Shown: in pieces, positions 16,660 to 25,313 of the stretch
How positions within the stretch are numbered: position 1 is the stretch's first letter
How the letters are laid out: each line of letters opens with the position of its first letter
Translations under genes and position numbers: made by a program
DNA from: JBCCWF01 sp038520475
GTDB lineage: Bacteria > Cyanobacteriota > Cyanobacteriia > CAKZMO01
Assembly: GCA_038520475.1 (NCBI GenBank)
Contig: JBCBLF010000011.1
Coordinates: forward strand, 1-43,493
DNA: 43,493 nucleotides
Direction of reading: 5' to 3'
The notes under the pieces: generated by a model
Told to the model about the DNA's origin: nothing
The model's input: only the letters and a program-made list of their open reading frames with translations
Database searches by the model: none

Positions 16660-17099
16660 CGTTCAGTGTTGCCAACATCATCAGAGCCCTCTTCTTGAGT
16701 ACGAATCTTGGCATACCACCAATCTCTAATCGTTGGAGGAAATCGAACCCAGTACATCGTTAGGACGAATGGTTCTTGCGAATATTCTTGATTCAAAATG
16801 AAAACTGAATAGGACGGGCAGCGCTTAGCCGCAATATCAGCAATGAACCGACGTCCAATACGGCGCCAGCTAGGTTCTTTGCTATGCCATTGAATTCGAC
16901 AACACGGCCATGGCAACTCTTCCCGATCAAACAATTGGCAACACGGACCAATAATTTGATAAGTGAAATGCTTTCCAGGGCTTTCAAAAATAAAGCCAGT
17001 GGGTAATGGATGATGGAGGGGATCCGCAGCATTGAGCAGCTGAGCATCCGTCGTGTGAATAGACAAATCGTGATAAGTCGGTAGCGGTGTCTGAAACAT
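16656..17099 (-). CDS. Conserved-looking hypothetical protein
   Basis: 147 residues, soluble, rich in Trp, Cys and Arg. It has a Cys-Cys pair twice (IIGPCCQLF and WPCCRIQW) and another Cys at AKRCPSYS, which could bind a metal, though no known zinc motif is evident. Its C-terminal part FVLTMYWVRFPPTIRDWWYA looks like a conserved signature. No family is recognised. Its stop shares two bases with the sfsA stop on the other strand. No ribosome-binding site is obvious before ATG at 17099. Coding is supported by length and sensible composition. Confidence 0.7.
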   Translation of the reverse strand: MFQTPLPTYHDLSIHTTDAQLLNAADPLHHPLPTGFIFESPGKHFTYQIIGPCCQLFDREELPWPCCRIQWHSKEPSWRRIGRRFIADIAAKRCPSYSVFILNQEYSQEPFVLTMYWVRFPPTIRDWWYAKIRTQEEGSDDVGNTER

Positions 17100-17451
17100 A
17101 AGAGCACGACTAGCAAAGCACCGTCAATTGAGAGAGCCTCATACATTAGCATGACATCAACAACCCCACGTTAGCCCCATTGATACAGCAGTGTGAAACT
17201 GCGCTTAGTACCAAAAAAGCGGTGTGGAGAGCGGTTCATGACACTGCACTGAACCAACGCGGGCCATAAAACAACGCACGTGGAAACGCTGTGTATTCGT
17301 CAACAATGCATCGTGCAGGTAGCCTTCCGTAATTGGGCTATTTCTGATTGTAGAAAGACGTAGAGAGCTTTTGCAGAAATGCAGAGAAGGATCGGCCTTT
17401 CATTAGGAAAGTGCCACTTGATATCCATACGGGAATAGAAGCTATAGCCTT
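17100..17451. other. Spacer, first part of an 820-base gap
   Basis: Nothing supported as a gene. It holds the promoter of the leftward unknown gene and leads into repeat family B copy 1. The rest of the gap (17546-17923) holds the leader of the SPFH gene and also shows no ORF. Confidence 0.4.
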
Positions 17452-17545
17452 CAGCAGTTCCGTCAGAAAAGATGGTGAGCCATTTGGCTATTACCGATAA
17501 CCAAATAATGTTTGGTGTCCTAGCCTAAATGGCTAAAGTGATAAC
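17452..17545 (+). repeat. Dispersed repeat family B, copy 1
   Basis: The stretch from CAGTTCCGT to GGCTAAAGTGATAA matches 35356-35455. Outer arms AGCCATTT-GGCTA (17478-17490) and TAGCCTAAATGGCT pair with one bulge. An inner hairpin is CCAAA TAATG TTTGG (17501-17515), followed by TGTCCTAGCC, which is identical in both copies. No coding capacity. Confidence 0.75.
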
Positions 17546-17923
17546 TTTTTTCATATCATCTCTGCATCATAGAAATTCAGTGAGAAACGATTTTAGTTTT
17601 TCCAGAGCCAGATGTGATAGAAGACACCAAAGACAATCTTGCGTAAAATCAGGGAACTCTATCAATAAGAATGCCACTGATGTCGAGTCGTCGAAACCTA
17701 TTCAATAGCTCGAAAAAAGCAGCAGCATATGATTAGAACGAGTGAACGTTGGTGTCATTAGAAGACTGAGTTCTATATTGGCTCGTCAACGGTGGATATC
17801 AGTCCTCGCGTCGAATGAGAGAGAATACCGTTAACTGCTTTAGGCATCTCTGGATTTATGCATCTTTGGATGGTTTTAGATACGTATCTTTGAACTAACG
17901 TTGCTAACACAGAGGATTAACCT

Positions 17924-19039
17924 GTGGGTATCTTTGAACGCTTAAGACACGAATTCGTCGATATCATCGAATGGACGGATTCGACGAATGACACGATCGC
18001 CTATCGATTTGAACGATTTAACAATGAAATCAAAATGGGCGCTCAGTTAACCGTGCGTCCTGGGCAAAAAGCGGTTTTTGTTAATGAAGGCCAAGTTGCT
18101 GATGCCTTTGAACCAGGTCGATATGAGTTGCTCACTCAAAATCTCCCCGTTCTCAGCGCGATAAAGGGTTGGAAGTATGGCTTTCAGTCTCCATTCAAAG
18201 CAGAGGTCTATTTCTTCAACACCAAAATCTTCGCAGATTTGAAGTGGGGAACGCCCAATCCTATTACCATTCGTGATCCAGAGCTAGGCCCCGTCCGCAT
18301 TCGTTCCCATGGGACTTACAGCATCCGAGTGGTTGACCCTGTGCAATTACTCCAACAATTCGTCAGCACTGATGGACTATTTCAAGTCGACGAACTCAGC
18401 AACCATATTCGTAATTTAGTGATTACTGGCTTTGCAAGCTGGGTGGGGCGGTCAGAAACAGGGGTTTTTGACTTTGCTGCAAACTACACCAACTTCGGCA
18501 ACAGCATTCAGTCAAGCCTTCAGCCTGACATGCAAGCTTACGGAATTGAACTGGTTAAAATTCTCGTTCGTGACATTACGCTGCCTCCGGAAGTCGAGCA
18601 AGCCATCGATCGCCGCAATGCGATGGGATTACTCGGCAATATGCAGCAATATGCTCAATATCAAGCTGCAAATGCCATCGAAGCATCGGCTGAGAAACCG
18701 TCTGGGGGTGGCACGTCACCCCTCGATTTTGGAGTTGGGCTAGCCATGGGACAGCAGATTGTCAATGCGTTCCAAACTCCTGCCCAGGGAAGTGCAGCGC
18801 AGCCTCAGCCCAATCAGATGGCATCACCGCCTCCGCCTCCAACGCAAGTTCAGTGGTACATCTCTCGCGATGGACAAAACTTTGGGCCCTTTAATGCAAG
18901 TCAACTACCTCAAAATGGACTGACACCAAACAGCTTTGTATGGCGAAACGGAATGTCGAGTTGGCTGCCAGCGTCTCAAGTACCCGAACTGTCGTATTTA
19001 TTTAATGCGCCGCCACCACCACCGCCGGTTGGATCTTAA
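17924..19039 (+). CDS. SPFH-domain protein with C-terminal GYF_2 domain (YdjI-like)
   Basis: GTG start at 17924 with AGAGGA about 9 bases upstream; 371 residues. An SPFH/Band 7 domain covers about 25-230 (GQKAVFVNEGQVADAFEPGRYEL, then GTYSIRVVDP and VRDITLPPEVEQAID). A helical tail and a Pro-rich linker follow. The last ~60 residues, WYISRDGQNFGPFNASQLPQ and then VWRNGMSSWLPAS, form a GYF_2 domain that binds proline-rich peptides. This is the 'virion core protein'-type SPFH family that includes Bacillus YdjI, a partner of PspA in membrane-stress response. The zinc-ribbon gene 142 bases downstream parallels YdjG, which supports the call. Confidence 0.88.
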   Translation: MGIFERLRHEFVDIIEWTDSTNDTIAYRFERFNNEIKMGAQLTVRPGQKAVFVNEGQVADAFEPGRYELLTQNLPVLSAIKGWKYGFQSPFKAEVYFFNTKIFADLKWGTPNPITIRDPELGPVRIRSHGTYSIRVVDPVQLLQQFVSTDGLFQVDELSNHIRNLVITGFASWVGRSETGVFDFAANYTNFGNSIQSSLQPDMQAYGIELVKILVRDITLPPEVEQAIDRRNAMGLLGNMQQYAQYQAANAIEASAEKPSGGGTSPLDFGVGLAMGQQIVNAFQTPAQGSAAQPQPNQMASPPPPPTQVQWYISRDGQNFGPFNASQLPQNGLTPNSFVWRNGMSSWLPASQVPELSYLFNAPPPPPPVGS

Positions 19040-19180
19040 TACTTCGTGTCTGTATCGAGTGTTTGTAACCGATTAAGAGGAAAGCATCACCGAAGCTGCA
19101 GGGTATTCAATCAAGGGCGATCGCCTTGCGAGCTAAATCAGCTATTTCTCTTCTATCATGGCTAACTTTCTTGTCTCATT

Positions 19181-20686
19181 ATGACTGCGACAACTTCGCC
19201 AACTCAACGGTTTCCTTGTCCAAGCTGTAGTGCAAATTTGGAGTTTGATCCAAATACAAAGCAACTGGTTTGCTCATATTGTGGAACAACTCAGGCGATC
19301 GAGCACACAACACTTGGAGGACCGTCAGAACAGAATTTTGATGACTTTTGGGATGCAGAGCACACGCAGCTTGCAGCATTATCCAAATCTGCCATGGAGG
19401 TCAGTTGCCCTGGCTGCAAGGCATCCATTGCGTTTGAGCCACCAGATGTGGCAGGCGACTGTCCATTTTGTGGGACAAGTATTGTTGCACAGCCTCACAC
19501 AGCAAACCCCGTCATTACGCCAAATGGAGTTTTGCCATTTCAATTTGGAAAGAAAGATGCCCAACAAAAAATTCGTCAGTGGTTAAGCAAGCTTCGATTT
19601 GCACCCAACGGCCTAAAGAAAATGGCCCAAAATGACCGTTTGCAAGGGGTTTATCTACCTTTTTGGACGTATGACTGCAACACCACTAGTCGTTATGACG
19701 GAAAGCGCGGAACCTACTACTACGTCGATGTCAGCTACACAACAACAGACTCTGACGGTAAAACGGTTAGACGAACCCGGAAAGAGCGACGAACTCGATG
19801 GCGCTCAGTGAGCGGAAGTGTGTCCTTCTTCAGTGACGATATTTTAGTTGCTGCAACGAATTCGATCGCCAAACCGCGTATGGAGCAACTCAAACCTTGG
19901 AATTTACAAGCATTGGTGCCGTATAAACCATCATATTTAGCTGGTTTTAAAGCTCAACGCTATGAAGCGAACTTAAAACAAGGGTTTGAGATCGCAAAAG
20001 AAGAAGGCATTAAACATGACATAGGCCATGCCATCCGCCGAGATATTGGTGGAGACACGCAAAGGATCCTATCTGTTCAAACTAGCTACTATGACATCAA
20101 GTTCAAGCACATCCTCCTACCGGTATGGATTGCGTCTTACCGTTTCAAAAACAAGCAGTATCAAGTCATCATCAATGCTCAGACAGGCGAAGTATTAGGC
20201 GATCGCCCATGGAGTAAGGTGAAGATTATTGGCAGCATTGCAGCAGCATCGGCTGTTGCAGTCTTCGCTCAATGTGCGGGTCCAATTATCAATCAGCTGA
20301 ATTCACCTCGCGTTGAGCCTTCGCAACCGATACCCACACAACCAGCGCCTCCAGAGGTTACGCCAGCTCCAATTCCTCCCTTACAGTCGCAGCCGTTGTC
20401 GACTCCAGATCAATCTCCGTCAAGCTCGACCCCTCAAGCATCCCAACCACCTGTCACATCGCCATCATCAGCCGCATTTCAGCAGGCCATTAACCTAGCC
20501 GGACAAGCCGCCAGCCAAACTCAAACAGCGCAATCGCCTCAACAATGGCAACAAATCTCTAATCTTTGGATCCAGTCTATTGAGCTCCTGAAGCAGGTTC
20601 CATCATCTGATCCGAACTATGGTACTGCACAGCAGAAGATCCAAGAATATCAAGTGAACCTGAACTATGCGCGCCAGCAGCTCTAG
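19181..20686 (+). CDS. Zinc-ribbon membrane-associated protein (YdjG-like)
   Basis: 501 residues. Two zinc ribbons lie at the N-terminus: CPSCSANLEF..CSYCG (about 8-34) and CPGCKASI..CPFCG (about 73-97). A central domain follows (about 115-340) with the repeated idea VYLPFWTYDC and LLPVWIASYRFKNKQYQVIINAQTG. One hydrophobic segment (about 347-368) and a Pro/Ser/Gln-rich region lead to a helical tail. The domain order matches Bacillus YdjG, encoded beside an SPFH protein as here. YdjG/YdjH recruit YdjI to the membrane in that species; a similar scaffold is inferred. Expected to sit at the cytoplasmic membrane. Confidence 0.85.
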   Translation: MTATTSPTQRFPCPSCSANLEFDPNTKQLVCSYCGTTQAIEHTTLGGPSEQNFDDFWDAEHTQLAALSKSAMEVSCPGCKASIAFEPPDVAGDCPFCGTSIVAQPHTANPVITPNGVLPFQFGKKDAQQKIRQWLSKLRFAPNGLKKMAQNDRLQGVYLPFWTYDCNTTSRYDGKRGTYYYVDVSYTTTDSDGKTVRRTRKERRTRWRSVSGSVSFFSDDILVAATNSIAKPRMEQLKPWNLQALVPYKPSYLAGFKAQRYEANLKQGFEIAKEEGIKHDIGHAIRRDIGGDTQRILSVQTSYYDIKFKHILLPVWIASYRFKNKQYQVIINAQTGEVLGDRPWSKVKIIGSIAAASAVAVFAQCAGPIINQLNSPRVEPSQPIPTQPAPPEVTPAPIPPLQSQPLSTPDQSPSSSTPQASQPPVTSPSSAAFQQAINLAGQAASQTQTAQSPQQWQQISNLWIQSIELLKQVPSSDPNYGTAQQKIQEYQVNLNYARQQL

Positions 20687-20794
20687 ACGAGGCAAGCTCC
20701 ATAGATGGGGCAAGATCCATATCGTAGTAGCGAGACGATCCTGAATTCATTCGAACACATCGAGCAAGCTCAAATTGCTCTATTGAACGATGGT

Positions 20795-21595
20795 TCAAGG
20801 GCTGACTCGAATCGTTTCAACCTCCAGAACCGAGCCATCTTCAGTGATGCGGAGTCGATTTGACCGTCGAGGAAACGAGGGAATGCTTAGACGCTCTATT
20901 TCTCGGGCTGATTCTGTGCGTTGTTGGATCGTCTCAACTTCCAAAACCGAGCCATCCTCCGTAATTCGAAGTCTGTTGGAACGCCGAGGAAATGAAGGCA
21001 GCCGTAGGCGTTCAATGTCTGAATTTGATTCGTTTCTAGTTGTAGGTTGCGGTCGGCTAGGGGGTTGTACTGGTCTGGCTGACTCATCAATAATCAGGCG
21101 ATCGCGATAAATGATGGTGCGTTGAGACGACGGTCGAGAGAACTGGGGCGATCGCACAGGAGTATTGCGCCCAACTGAGGGTTGTGCATTCTCAAAACCC
21201 AGTAGCAGATGAGATTCTGGGAAATAGCGCGCCCACTGCTGAATATCACGAGCACTCTCCCACTCACTGCGAAACACATCTACTCTAAACATCGGAGCCC
21301 GAAGCACACCGTTTCTTCCCATCACAACGAGCTGCGCTCGACTTCGCGAGACATCGCCAAACTGCTGACTAATCAAAGAAGAAGATGTGCGTAGAGCCCG
21401 CTCCAGCATGATTGAGTATGCTTCGTCGGTCTGTCGGTCAACGTAGACTGTTTGAATGGCTTGCTCAGATTGTGTCGCTTGAGCAGTCTCATGGGACTCA
21501 GCCTGAACAACTTGAGCAGTCCCCAAACCGATGGCGATCGCCAGAATACTGATAAAACCGTAGTTCGATAAGCGACCCATGCGTTGAACGTTCAT
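20795..21595 (-). CDS. Secreted protein of unknown function with duplicated C-terminal motif
   Basis: 266 residues. The N-terminus (MNVQRMGRLSNYGFISILAI and then AIGLGTAQVVQA-ES) is a clear signal peptide. The middle domain (about 45-130) has VYVDRQTDEAYSIMLERALR and FRVDVFRSEWESARDIQQWA and may be a periplasmic fold; a Pro/Arg-rich linker follows. The last ~75 residues hold two copies, 39 residues apart, of IERL..PSFPRRSN followed by RLRITEDGSVLEVETI. No family recognised. Convergent with the YdjG-like gene. Confidence 0.8.
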   Translation of the reverse strand: MNVQRMGRLSNYGFISILAIAIGLGTAQVVQAESHETAQATQSEQAIQTVYVDRQTDEAYSIMLERALRTSSSLISQQFGDVSRSRAQLVVMGRNGVLRAPMFRVDVFRSEWESARDIQQWARYFPESHLLLGFENAQPSVGRNTPVRSPQFSRPSSQRTIIYRDRLIIDESARPVQPPSRPQPTTRNESNSDIERLRLPSFPRRSNRLRITEDGSVLEVETIQQRTESAREIERLSIPSFPRRSNRLRITEDGSVLEVETIRVSP

Positions 21596-21771
21596 GTTCT
21601 AAGTATCGAGGCATCTCAATGAAATCATCACATGATGCAGTGCCCATAACCTATTCTAGCTATCAAGATGGGTTGTTGTGGCCTAAACAACTTGACAAGC
21701 TTCTCAAACCCATGTTTCTTCCTCAACATTGAAAAATCGTGCAGTTGATAGCAGTATGCCTATAGGCCTGG
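21596..21771. other. Upstream region of the secreted protein gene
   Basis: Leader and promoter region for the leftward secreted-protein gene. The two overlapping minus-strand frames across 21704-21942 run through an inverted repeat and a terminator and are not supported as genes. Nothing else is seen in the 465-base gap apart from the two hairpins listed next. Confidence 0.4.
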
Positions 21772-21826
21772 ACATGTATTTTTGAGGAAAGCCTCGCGGA
21801 GCAAGACTTTTCTCAAAAATACATGT
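21772..21826. repeat. 55-bp inverted repeat
   Basis: Perfect 15-bp outer arms ACATGTATTTTTGAG and CTCAAAAATACATGT; inner bases continue the symmetry with four differences, so the whole 55 bp is one imperfect palindrome. It is not followed by a T-tract. It differs in sequence from families A and B. A relic mobile element or a DNA-binding site are possible. Confidence 0.65.
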
Positions 21827-21874
21827 TTGGATTGAGCACGTAGCGCGATATAAACAACGGTGCAAAAGCATAGC

Positions 21875-21902
21875 AAAAACCCCAAGCACAAAAGACCTGG
21901 GG
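21875..21902 (-). terminator. Intrinsic terminator of the metallo-hydrolase gene
   Basis: On the minus strand CCCCAGG pairs with CTTGGGG (one G-T pair) around a 9-base loop and is followed by TTTTT. It lies about 160 bases after the stop of the leftward beta-CASP-like gene. Confidence 0.7.
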
Positions 21903-22060
21903 AAAAGAGGGAAATCATTATGAGATTCAACTTAAGAGACAAGTTTTTAGGAGAGTGTTGATAGCCCGTCTCTTGTGCATAAGATTCAGTCTTACCTCAC
22001 AACGTTCCGGATAACTTCCAATTATTTCCCAATTTCGTGACCTGACATTGCCAGTCGAGG

Positions 22061-23866
22061 TTATTCTTCCTCTTGATAAACAAATTCAAATGCAGGGCAA
22101 CTCCCTTCAGGCGAAACTTTCAAACCAAAAAGAGAGGAGCTTTGATTACAGCACCGTTGCCCACGATAGTATGCGCAATTATCACAACAGACCCGAATAT
22201 CATCCGCTGCAGAATGGCTATCCTGATCGAGCAGTTCTTCCTGCTGGAGCCCTCGAATGACCAGTTCATTATCTTTCCATCGAACTTCCAATAGTCCAGT
22301 GTCCGACAATTGCTGCCAACGCGTATCGTCACCTAGTGACTTCGGTAAGGTGACCAAAATCGCTGTTTTCAGTTCCGTGAGTTCAGCTTCATAGCGCTGC
22401 TCAGGAGGGCTGGGCTGAATAAAGGTCTCACCGACAGGTAGTTCCAGTCGAACATCAGCGCTTGGTAAATGGAGATGGTATCGATTTTGCAACTCTTCCA
22501 GACTGGTAAGGTCTGTCAGATGATTGGGAGAGCCGTGGACAAAAATGACGTGTTGAGGTCGGATGTTGTGAATTAGCTGAACCGTACCTGGACCGTCACA
22601 ATGCTCACTGAGCAGATAGGAATCAATCGTTAGACGTTTAGAACGGATACAGTCTTGAAGAAGGGGAGAAAACTGAATCTGATCACAAACTGCGCGTTCA
22701 ACCGAGCTTGTCTGCCCCAGTTTTCGAGGCAACAACAAAACCCACTCTCGATGTTCCAACTGACAGAACTGTTCTAGCGATGTTTCTACATCAGTGAGCA
22801 CAACGAGTGGCGTGGCGTCATCAGACTGCTCTGACAACTGGGTACGGATTGACTGCGGATGAGTTGACCGCTTGCGTTGTTGGTCTTCAGCCTCTAAACG
22901 TTTGACGCGAGGACGAACTCGATCGTCCCAAAATAGTGGCTGATATCGAGCAAAATTTTGGACCGACGTCGGAAAATACGACAACAGGTCGAGATAAACA
23001 TCACATCCTGTTGCAATTCGAGGGGTCACCCAGATATCTAACCATCGCCCTGTGAAATGGTGATGGCTGCGCAAAAGCATCAACAGTTCTTGTCCGATAC
23101 CTAATGTTGGAGTCGGCAAAAGCACAGACTTCCCGTTGGCGATCGCCTGATTGATTTTCTCTGCAAGCTGGTTCTCTTGTTGGCGGCGTTTAGTATGGCG
23201 TGTCGTTCCATAGCTTCCTTCAACAATCAGCACATCAGGCTGAAGACCTCGAACATCCTCAAGGGGAAGCCCCTCCACTAGTCGAGAGTTTGAAAGCAAA
23301 AAGTCACCGGTGTAAAAAACCGTGTAAGAATGAGCCTCGTGGCGATAGGTGAATAGGACAGAAGCCGCACCTGGTAAATGACCGGCAGGCCAAAGTTGGA
23401 GGGTTAAATCAGGGAAGATTTCGGTCGGCGATCGCCAATCCAGAGGCTTACAGAAGTCAGGAACAGTCGTTTCACCGAGCCAATTTAGATGCAAAAGTTG
23501 CGCAGTGACAAAACTGCTATACATTGGCAAGTCTGGATAGAGCTGATGCAGTCCTAACAGACCTCTTGCATGATCAGCATGAGCATGGCTACAAAAGACA
23601 GCATCTGCTGGTGGACGACGATATGACGTGTCCTTCTGGCTCAGGTTATTGGCCGAACTCATCTGAGTCGTTGCAGGTACCTCAGAGGTTTTGAAGCAGG
23701 AAGAAACATCTCTTAATCCGCAGTCTAAGAGAATTTGGTACGGCCCTATCTTGAGTAAAATGCACACTCCTTCGTCGGCATGTCCAACGGCATAGGAGAA
23801 GCATTCCAAATCAGCCACTGTTTTGTTGCTGCTAACTATCAAAGAATTAAAACACCGAGCGTCCAC
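22061..23866 (-). CDS. MBL-fold metallo-hydrolase, beta-CASP-like
   Basis: Up to 601 residues from GTG at 23866; an internal GTG at 23818 (giving ...ADLECFSYAVGHADEG near the N-terminus) fits cyanobacterial relatives as well. Metal ligands are the HAHADH motif (94-99), GHLPGA (about 161-166) and YTGDF (about 185), followed by a beta-CASP-type insertion with VEGSYGTT and PTPTLGIGQE, and a late FVHGSPNHL. The C-terminus is Cys-rich (CCDNCAYYRGQRCC and SCPAFEF), possibly a metal-binding tail. Beta-CASP enzymes are usually RNA nucleases; nuclease activity here is inferred. A terminator at 21875 ends the transcript. Confidence 0.88.
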   Translation of the reverse strand: MDARCFNSLIVSSNKTVADLECFSYAVGHADEGVCILLKIGPYQILLDCGLRDVSSCFKTSEVPATTQMSSANNLSQKDTSYRRPPADAVFCSHAHADHARGLLGLHQLYPDLPMYSSFVTAQLLHLNWLGETTVPDFCKPLDWRSPTEIFPDLTLQLWPAGHLPGAASVLFTYRHEAHSYTVFYTGDFLLSNSRLVEGLPLEDVRGLQPDVLIVEGSYGTTRHTKRRQQENQLAEKINQAIANGKSVLLPTPTLGIGQELLMLLRSHHHFTGRWLDIWVTPRIATGCDVYLDLLSYFPTSVQNFARYQPLFWDDRVRPRVKRLEAEDQQRKRSTHPQSIRTQLSEQSDDATPLVVLTDVETSLEQFCQLEHREWVLLLPRKLGQTSSVERAVCDQIQFSPLLQDCIRSKRLTIDSYLLSEHCDGPGTVQLIHNIRPQHVIFVHGSPNHLTDLTSLEELQNRYHLHLPSADVRLELPVGETFIQPSPPEQRYEAELTELKTAILVTLPKSLGDDTRWQQLSDTGLLEVRWKDNELVIRGLQQEELLDQDSHSAADDIRVCCDNCAYYRGQRCCNQSSSLFGLKVSPEGSCPAFEFVYQEEE

Positions 23867-24114
23867 AGTCCCGTCGCAACTGTGAATGTCGATGATCTGT
23901 TTACCAGACTACACGAAAGTATCAGCTTCTTCGCTAAAGAATGCCTGATGCGGCTTTACAAGCATATATGGAACATGTGGACAATACATCGATAACAGAT
24001 GCAACATCCACTTTGCGACTTAAAAGCACACGCTTTAGCGATTGAGACTAAAACCTATCAATGTGATGATGAAGCGATTGTCTAAACTTATAAGCTCATT
24101 AAGCACTGTCAATT
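23867..24114. other. Spacer between two leftward genes
   Basis: Leader of the metallo-hydrolase gene and tail of the 40-residue gene. The plus-strand frame at 23780-23995 is not supported. A hairpin at 24093-24124 (arms AGCTCATTA and TAATGAGCT, 14-base loop) overlaps the small gene's stop codon and may end its transcript, but it has no clean T-tract. Confidence 0.4.
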
Positions 24115-24237
24115 CTAATGAGCTGAACCGTTTCCGTGATAGTTATCAGAATCGTAAAAACCGTTTCGAGTGCCAAAAAACAGACACGCCACAATAAAGA
24201 CCGGAGTAATCGCTAGTAAAATCAGCTTGATATCCAT
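24115..24237 (-). CDS. 40-residue single-helix membrane protein, possible NDH-1 subunit NdhP
   Basis: From ATG at 24237 the frame reads MDIKLILLAITPVFIVACLF, then FGTRNGFYDS and DNYHGNGSAH, stop TAG at 24115. One membrane helix is followed by a polar tail rich in Gly, Asn, Tyr and His. AAGGA lies 5 bases before the ATG. The shape and length fit the tiny subunits of photosynthetic complexes; the size and tail remind me of NdhP of the cyanobacterial NDH-1L complex, but I cannot confirm that from memory, so no symbol is given. Coding itself is well supported. Confidence 0.78.
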   Translation of the reverse strand: MDIKLILLAITPVFIVACLFFGTRNGFYDSDNYHGNGSAH

Positions 24238-24470
24238 AAAGATCCTTTTCTTATGCTGTGGATGATTTTTAATTCTCAGTCACACATGACTAGACTCTCA
24301 ACGACAGAGATGTGAGACCTTACAGTGTAAGAATTTAAGATTGCTACGCCTGACGTGCTCCAATCAGACTATACCTAATCCTATATCGCAATGTATGGTT
24401 CAACTTGCTTCAGACAATTGTGTCTTCGGCTTATGTCATCGTACGTGAATGTATTCTAAATTGACGCTCC
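24238..24470. other. Divergent promoter region with a small palindrome
   Basis: Lies between the leftward 40-residue gene and the rightward glycosylase gene. CTTACAGTGTAAG at 24319-24331 is a 13-base palindrome with a central G, a possible operator. No ORF. Confidence 0.4.
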
Positions 24471-25106
24471 ATGCAGCCTCTTGTTCTTAAGTATCTTTCT
24501 AGCAACACGAATCTAATCGGCACCTCATGGCTATCAAGACCGTCTCCTGACGTTGCACGTGATTTGATTGGATGTTGGTTGGTTCGGCAATGGCCCACAG
24601 GTGAGCAAATTCGATCACTGATCGTTGAAACTGAGGCTTATATGGAGGGAGATCCGGCCTGCCATGCCTATCGACGACGGACGCCACGGAATTCAGTGAT
24701 GTTTGGACCGGCTGGGATGGCCTACGTCTACTTCATCTATGGCATGTATCACTGTTTTAATGTGGTCACCGATCAAGATGGTATCCCCAGTGCTGTTTTA
24801 CTCCGAGCGGTTGAGCTGGATCGGATGCCAATTGGTGTAGAACCATCCAAGAAAAATCCACGCGATCGCCTTGGAGCGGGACCTGGAAAACTCTGCCGCG
24901 TTTTAAATATCAACTTAGATCATACGACTCTGCCCTTAATTCCTAGTGCTGGCTTATGGCTTGAGCATCGCTCCCCATCGTGTCAAACCGATATCAACTC
25001 AGATGTTCTCACCATCACTCAAACCACACGTATTGGACTGTCTCAGGGAAAAGAGATTCCCTGGCGGTGGTATTTAGAGAATAGCCCCGCAGTTTCTAAG
25101 CGCTGA
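24471..25106 (+). CDS. 3-methyladenine DNA glycosylase (AAG/MPG family)
   Basis: 211 residues of the alkyladenine glycosylase family, which removes alkylated or deaminated purines to start base excision repair. Signatures are LARDLIG-type VARDLIGCWLV (28-38), the catalytic-Glu motif VETEAY (52-57), HAYRRRTPRNSVMFG (65-79), AYVYFIYGMYHCFNVV (84-99) and GAGPGKLCRVL. Size matches bacterial members. It stands alone on the plus strand, 159 bases before the UbiB-like gene. Confidence 0.94.
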   Translation: MQPLVLKYLSSNTNLIGTSWLSRPSPDVARDLIGCWLVRQWPTGEQIRSLIVETEAYMEGDPACHAYRRRTPRNSVMFGPAGMAYVYFIYGMYHCFNVVTDQDGIPSAVLLRAVELDRMPIGVEPSKKNPRDRLGAGPGKLCRVLNINLDHTTLPLIPSAGLWLEHRSPSCQTDINSDVLTITQTTRIGLSQGKEIPWRWYLENSPAVSKR

Positions 25107-25313
25107 GGAGACATGATTTCGGGTGTTCATAAAAGAAACTAGACAGTCTCTTCCGGCTCCGATGTAGTGAAACAGCTCAGCTTGTTCTTAAAAAAGCATC
25201 GGCCTAAATAGAACAACCTGCGACAGATAGTGTTAAGTCGATGAATTGTTACAATAACTTAAGAATTGATTCAAACGGGCACACATTCTCAAGCAGGTCA
25301 GCACCAAACACTT

